Assembly (NCBI GenBank): GCA_028564675.1
Contig: JAOVVO010000015.1
Span: 62,001-126,000, forward strand
DNA length: 64,000 bases
Origin: Onchocerca lupi
Lineage: Eukaryota; Nematoda; Chromadorea; Rhabditida; Onchocercidae
Direction: 5' to 3'
In this document: piece after piece, positions 61,201 through 64,000 of the stretch
How positions within the stretch are numbered: the first letter of the stretch is position 1
How the letters are laid out: each line of letters begins with the position of its first letter
Program-made: the position numbers and the translations under genes
Notes under the pieces: model-generated
Databases searched by the model: none
What the model was told of the DNA's origin: nothing
Seen by the model: the letters and a program-made list of their open reading frames with translations, nothing else

Positions 61201-63936
61201 AATCTCTTCTTTCTAAATAATATAATTAAAGAAAAAAATTAAGCAATTTACCAGCCATTTCAAATTCAGCCGTATCATTTTTTCTCTGCTCCAATAGTTT
61301 GCAAAAAAAAAAGAAGACAAAATTATTGTTTAATCCTCAAAATCAATAAATATAAATTCAGCAAGAACACTTACGTATGCAATTCGGTAAGCCAATTTTT
61401 CTTGCAGTCTTGGTCCCAAAAATTTCAATGCCTTTTTCATCAACACACCAACAAAAGCTGTCATCGCATTGTATATTCTCGAATTGTCCATCAACCGTAC
61501 ATTTTGGCACATATCCGTTTATAAGTGTTTTTCCCGGTAAACGGCTTATTGCTGTTATCAGATGTATGCAGTCTGCAAAATTCAGCTGTTTTATTAACTG
61601 GTTCTTCGTTAACAGAAAGGTTAGAGCTAATTTAATTTCGTAATTCTGCAATTTGAAAGTCCAAAAAGCTGTTAGGGGAAATTTATTTTCTTGCTCTGAT
61701 ATAGCACAAAATTACTTTTTACTTTTTTATTCTCATAAAGTTAAAAAGAACGCTGATACCTGTCGCTTTCTCAGGTGGTGTGCAAACACGACCACAATCA
61801 CTATCACAGCACTTTTCAATCGAAGGACATTCCTCATCGTAAATGCATTCTGTCACGCAGTTCTGATTCTTTATGTAATTTTTTGGTGGACATTTTCCTA
61901 ATCGATTAGAATACTCTGAAAAAATTTCTTTTACCCTGAAAAAATTGTCTTCCATTTTTTTGTTTTGTTTTGTTTTTTTTTTTCAATGTTATGAAAATAA
62001 ATTGAAATCAGTCATTAACCATCATTTTCTTCTGTCTAAACTATTAATGCAGGCAAATTTCGTCGAAATTTATCAACTGTTAACTCATGTATTATAAATA
62101 ATCGCCATGAAGTCGTACTACTAGTAGTTATTTAGCTAAATGTTCAAGCTGTGTTAGGCCACGGATCGTTAATCTGAGAGGCCATTATTGTGCATATCTT
62201 GACAAAAAACATCAGCTTTCTTTCATTTGTTCAGTGTTCCTCTATCAAGTGTACGAAAATTTTACCAACTATAAGAATTAAACGTTTGAAATATGATAAT
62301 TTCGACTGAGCAAAGCAAACTAGTTTCTGGCACGATAGCTTTGGTTAAAATTAATAACATCAAATAATTGAAATTTAAATTTTAGCGTTTACTTTAGCCA
62401 GAAATTACTTCTGAAACTACAGTAAGAATGAACGCTCTTCTCGATATAATATACGTTTCAAGAAATATTACAATTTTAATAAGTCATATTTCAAGTAGTA
62501 AATTACGAGACTTGAACTAATCCGAAAGTTCTTAAACATGCGCCTATTCGAATGCAACGTTGTTGCACAATTTCAAATCAATCGGTGAAGAATTGAAACA
62601 TTGTGTGGCAAGTAACAGCGAACAGTTATATTTTTATTTATATAGATTTGTATCCGTGATTTTCATGACTTATTCCAAGTGAACGACTGACCAGTTGTTT
62701 GAAGGGGATGAATTGAAAACGAATTCACAGATGATGATTGTGGACTAAGTGCAACGACACATTCTCGACCACATCCGTTGCTGCAACATTTCAACGTACT
62801 GCCACAATCACTATCACTATTGCACTGATATATACAAGTACGATCGAAAAAATGTCGACACTCTCCTGGCTTTATGGCTATCCTATTTCCAATCGATTGT
62901 GATGCTGCAAAACAAAGGTGAATTACAATTATGAAATTGCAAATTTAACCGAAATTTCAGTTGTCTGTTTAATTTTCTCATTTTTACTTTTTAAAATAAC
63001 AAGAAATTTCATAATGAACGACTGATTTTAGGCAATGGTAGATGCCTAGTTTTTAAAATTTAAATTTGCTTCTTATTCATTTTCTTCGTTTTTTATTCTA
63101 ATTTTATTTCCCTGGCTCCCGGCGAATGCAAGAAATTGACGTATTAAAACGTTCCGTCCGTTCACTTACTTTTACCGGTTACAAGTGTGACAGGTTGAAG
63201 AAAAGTAGGCAAATCTATGTAAAAACACATGCCTATTTGGTGCAACATTATATCAAAATTTGAAAACAATCGGTGAAGAATTTGCAAAATTATGTCAGGA
63301 GTAACAGGAAACACTTGCTTTTCTGTTTATAAAAATCATTTTTCGTCTTTTTATTTTTACCGTTCTCTAATAACTCAATGTTTCTCTTACTGAAAGCATG
63401 ATACAAGTGCATTCTGCTGATTCGCTCACTGTCAAATAGTGTTTGTTTGCATTAACAATTTAATGAATCCAAGAGAATTTATAATGAAATTTTTGATAAT
63501 TAGTGTATCACTTTTGAAAAAGTCCTATGAATTCCATAATGGCAATTTGTATAACAGAAAACCTACACAAATTATCATTGAGGAAAATAATTTTGAAAAA
63601 ATAAACAAATGTATAAAATTAAACATTATATCTATCGATAGCGAATACGATGAAATCTAATTTACTTACAATAGTTATTTTAAATCATTATTTTGTAATT
63701 TATTCTATTCTGCCTCACTTATTTTTATTTCTTCCCATTCATTCGATGCTGTGTCATGACGATGAATTCAAATACAAAATCTAAAATATTGTAAATGATA
63801 GATTTATATAAAAACAATGAGTTAAGATACTGACAAGAATAGCGATGATATTAGCAAACTTACCAGTCTGTGATACACAAAACGCTGTACCATCAGTGTT
63901 ACGTTGACAATATTCGTTTGGTGCACACGCTTTTAA
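48750..63936 (-). CDS. Giant membrane-anchored extracellular protein with thyroglobulin-1/antistasin/lustrin/WAP repeats and a Kunitz domain (5' end outside window)
   Basis: Minus strand, 5' end beyond the right edge; nearly every exon is one cysteine-rich domain or half of one, mostly with phase-1 borders. Order from the right: lustrin-type end (63936-63864), WAP (62904-62692), WAP (61915-61760), then units. Unit 1: thyroglobulin-1 (61572-61375, QCDDSFCWCVDEKG), antistasin (61214-61019), lustrin (60876-60769 and 60212 on), WAP (to 59949), WAP (59621-59457). Unit 2: thyroglobulin-1 (59203-59017), antistasin (58539-58345), lustrin plus WAP (58058-57577), WAP (57243-57062). Unit 3: thyroglobulin-1 (56921-56777), antistasin (56702-56229), lustrin (55660-55495), WAP (55384-55129), WAP (54945-54778). 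Unit 4: thyroglobulin-1 (54515-54120), antistasin (53889-53572), lustrin (53421-53275), WAP (52987-52737). Unit 5: thyroglobulin-1 (52590-52240), antistasin (51950-51725), two lustrin-type (51451-50950). Then Kunitz (50520-50230), a spacer (50080-49940), a transmembrane helix (49440-49390) and a cytoplasmic tail (49220-49074, 48875-48750) ending HTILYY. These domains commonly inhibit proteases; function and ligand are unknown. Confidence 0.88.
62520..62650 (-). repeat. Helitron 5'-end-like repeat copy in an intron
   Basis: The minus-strand reading gives atatagatttg-side ctatataaataaaaatat, then cttcaccgattgatttgaaa and ttgtgcaacaacgttgcatt, matching the repeat at 17428. It sits in the intron between exons 62904-62692 and 61915-61760 of the large repeat-protein gene, with no Helitron coding sequence nearby. 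Confidence 0.55.
63150..63340 (-). repeat. Helitron 5'-end-like repeat copy in an intron
   Basis: Inverted copy with cttcaccgattgttttcaaa and, further on, ccggtaaaagtaagtgaacg on the minus strand. It lies in the intron between the first two exons visible here of the large repeat-protein gene. Non-autonomous copy or solo end. Confidence 0.55.
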
Positions 63937-64000
63937 CTAAAGATTTTATTTACCTTCCATTACAAGTTCAATCGATTTCGAAAAATTTTTATTAAATTTG

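Noticed and set aside
1..64000. CRISPR arrays, bacterial operons, ribosomal RNA genes
   Set aside because: No regularly spaced repeats, no ribosome-binding-site-led gene strings and no rRNA-like sequence were seen; the window is eukaryotic.

Overview
The window looks like nuclear DNA of a parasitic nematode, most likely spirurid or filarial. It is AT-rich, and its genes are split into many small exons with GT-AG introns. Polypyrimidine 3' splice signals lie a few bases before two start codons, as expected for spliced-leader addition. The gene set is typically metazoan. Exons were assembled by hand from splice signals, phase matching and homology to known families, so boundaries may be off by one or two bases.

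Layout: (1) 190-8465, plus strand: the 3' part of an inositol 1,4,5-trisphosphate receptor gene (itr-1), including the channel domain and stop. (2) 9642-13368, plus: a complete arginine-kinase-fold gene that has lost its catalytic cysteine and other active-site residues and carries a hydrophobic N-terminus. (3) 15.98-23.2 kb: Helitron debris, with a plus-strand fragment of the replication-helicase gene fused head-on to a longer minus-strand fragment. (4) 24780-29458, minus: a complete proton/myo-inositol cotransporter-like gene (SLC2A13/HMIT type) in 11 exons. (5) 29.5-37.6 kb: a gene-poor stretch with two long foldback elements. (6) 37626-41541, minus: a FAST-kinase-family/RAP-domain protein with a mitochondrial-type N-terminus. 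(7) 42.76-43.8 kb, minus: unassigned probable exons. (8) 44705-47932, minus: a complete RING/coiled-coil gene of the ZHP-3/RNF212/Zip3 class (meiotic crossover regulators), with an optional in-phase upstream exon at 48272-48508. (9) 48750-63936 and beyond the right edge, minus: a very large membrane-anchored extracellular protein built from repeating thyroglobulin type-1, antistasin, lustrin-type and WAP modules, then a Kunitz domain, a spacer, a transmembrane helix and a short cytoplasmic tail.

The genes do not form an operon. Two concern inositol signalling (receptor and inositol importer), but they are about 16 kb apart on opposite strands. The most notable items are the arginine-kinase-like pseudoenzyme, the five-domain super-repeat protein, the RNF212-like meiotic gene, the chimeric Helitron and the two long foldback hairpins.
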